This document shows, piece by piece, positions 63,386-64,000 of a stretch of 64,000 nt of DNA. This DNA comes from Oscillospiraceae bacterium (GTDB lineage: Bacteria > Bacillota > Clostridia > Oscillospirales > Oscillospiraceae). Every line of letters starts with the position of its first letter. Within the stretch, counting starts at the first letter, position 1. A model generated the notes under the pieces. The model was not told the DNA's origin. It was given only the letters and a program-made list of their open reading frames with translations, and ran no database searches. Where the stretch lies: contig JAEEKA010000006.1 in assembly GCA_016282135.1 (NCBI GenBank), forward strand, positions 1 through 64,000, given 5' to 3'. The position numbers were made by a program, and so were the translations under genes.

Positions 63386-64000
63386 GATGTTCCGCCTCCT
63401 CTTCCATTTCCTTCCAGAATTCACTGCGGCTTACAGCCCGAAGACGGCGCAAAGGGACTTCCCCGCCGTCCACCCGACATATGGAACGGTAGGGGCACCA
63501 ACGGCAGGCGTTGTGTTCCTCTCCCCGCCAGTAGGGATCCGGCGCAATCACGCCCGACCAGACCGTGTCCGCCAGTTTCCCCAAGGTTTGCCGCACATGA
63601 CGCTCCACCATCGAAAACTGCGCAGGACTGGCCAGGTCACCGGAACGCTCGCCGCTCTTTTTTGCAATTTGATAGGGCAGATAAATAGGCGGATTGCAGG
63701 GGTCCATTGCCTGCAAAACCTCCTCGTCATCCAGCAGCAGGCCCTTCCGCTTGAGTGCCTTTCTGTGGAGGATTTCCGCCTCCTCAGGAGTCAAACGGTT
63801 CTTGGCGGACTCCACGTCATAACGGGCCGGGAAATAAAGCACGCCCGCAGGCAGCAGCTCCCGGTGGTAGAACCGGGCCGCTTCCCTGGTCAGGGCAAAG
63901 AGATAGATCAGCATTTGCATACCCATGCCGTAAAGAATATCGGTGTAGTCAAAATCCTTTCTCCCGGTCTTATAATCCACCACCCGCAGATAGGTTTTTC
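63378..64000 (-). CDS. addB: ATP-dependent helicase/nuclease subunit B AddB (C-terminal part)
   Basis: The frame is open to the window edge, so only the last 207 residues are seen. RVVDYKTGRKDF near the start of the fragment is the RecB-nuclease motif, and HNACRWCPYRSIC near the end holds three of the four cysteines of the AddB iron-sulfur cluster. The GTG at 63983 is internal and not a start. Gene order addB-addA matches B. subtilis. Confidence 0.93.
   Translation of the reverse strand, partial: KTYLRVVDYKTGRKDFDYTDILYGMGMQMLIYLFALTREAARFYHRELLPAGVLYFPARYDVESAKNRLTPEEAEILHRKALKRKGLLLDDEEVLQAMDPCNPPIYLPYQIAKKSGERSGDLASPAQFSMVERHVRQTLGKLADTVWSGVIAPDPYWRGEEHNACRWCPYRSICRVDGGEVPLRRLRAVSRSEFWKEMEEEAEHHG

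Overview
The window is chromosomal DNA of a moderately GC-rich, endospore-forming Gram-positive anaerobe. The best fit is the Oscillospiraceae (Clostridium cluster IV). The evidence is spoIVA next to a sipL homologue, a CotH-type lipoprotein, RemA, CdaA/CdaR, PrkC/PrpC, AddAB and a CIRCE-controlled groESL, with strong AGGAGG ribosome sites and frequent TTG/GTG starts. No phage, insertion sequence, CRISPR array, tRNA or rRNA was seen. Most genes are on the minus strand. Plus-strand genes are a partial SLH gene, an ABC exporter, groESL, cotH, a DUF1292 gene, 6S RNA and a SurA-like foldase.

Region by region (minus-strand operons read from high to low coordinates). 1-9.1 kb: a surface-polymer operon behind one clear promoter: two polymerase/ligase-like membrane proteins, two sister family-2 glycosyltransferases, a flippase, a CDP-glycerol glycerophosphotransferase, TagD and a HAD phosphatase. 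This predicts a glycerol-phosphate-decorated polymer. 9.1-15.2 kb: a zinc-ribbon protein with a long structured leader, ruvCAB, a membrane-anchored zinc-ribbon protein and a type Ic aminotransferase. 15.2-18.5 kb: spoIVA and sipL overlapping by four bases, for spore coat basement assembly.

18.5-35.5 kb: one nearly gapless run. It starts with the c-di-AMP cyclase cdaA and its partner cdaR, then a four-gene block of unknown function (DUF5685, a J-domain/TPR protein, a small membrane protein, a second J-like protein without HPD), then yicC-remA-gmk-rpoZ-priA-def-fmt-rsmB-rlmN-prpC-prkC-rsgA. This matches the B. subtilis order but lacks coaBC between rpoZ and priA. 35.6-38.2 kb: a cysteine desulfurase/DUF3343 pair (sulfur or selenium handling), radC and a VanZ-like protein.

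38.4-44.5 kb (plus): ABC exporter, groES-groEL and cotH. 44.7-57.4 kb (minus): a CFI-box zinc-ribbon protein; engB, lon, clpX, clpP and tig (protein quality control); a metallophosphoesterase, dipeptidase, yraN, rnhB, rbgA and two tandem signal peptidases. 57.5-59.8 kb (plus): DUF1292, 6S RNA and the foldase. The window ends in addA and the C-terminal part of addB.

The most promising candidates for something undescribed are the J-domain/Cys-rich/DUF5685 block behind cdaAR, the glycerol-phosphate polymer operon, the structured leader at 9.4-9.65 kb, and a set of degenerate heptanucleotide repeats in intergenic regions. Starts were chosen from ribosome-binding sites, promoter positions and family N-termini. 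Family assignments were made by reading the translated sequence and were not checked by database search.
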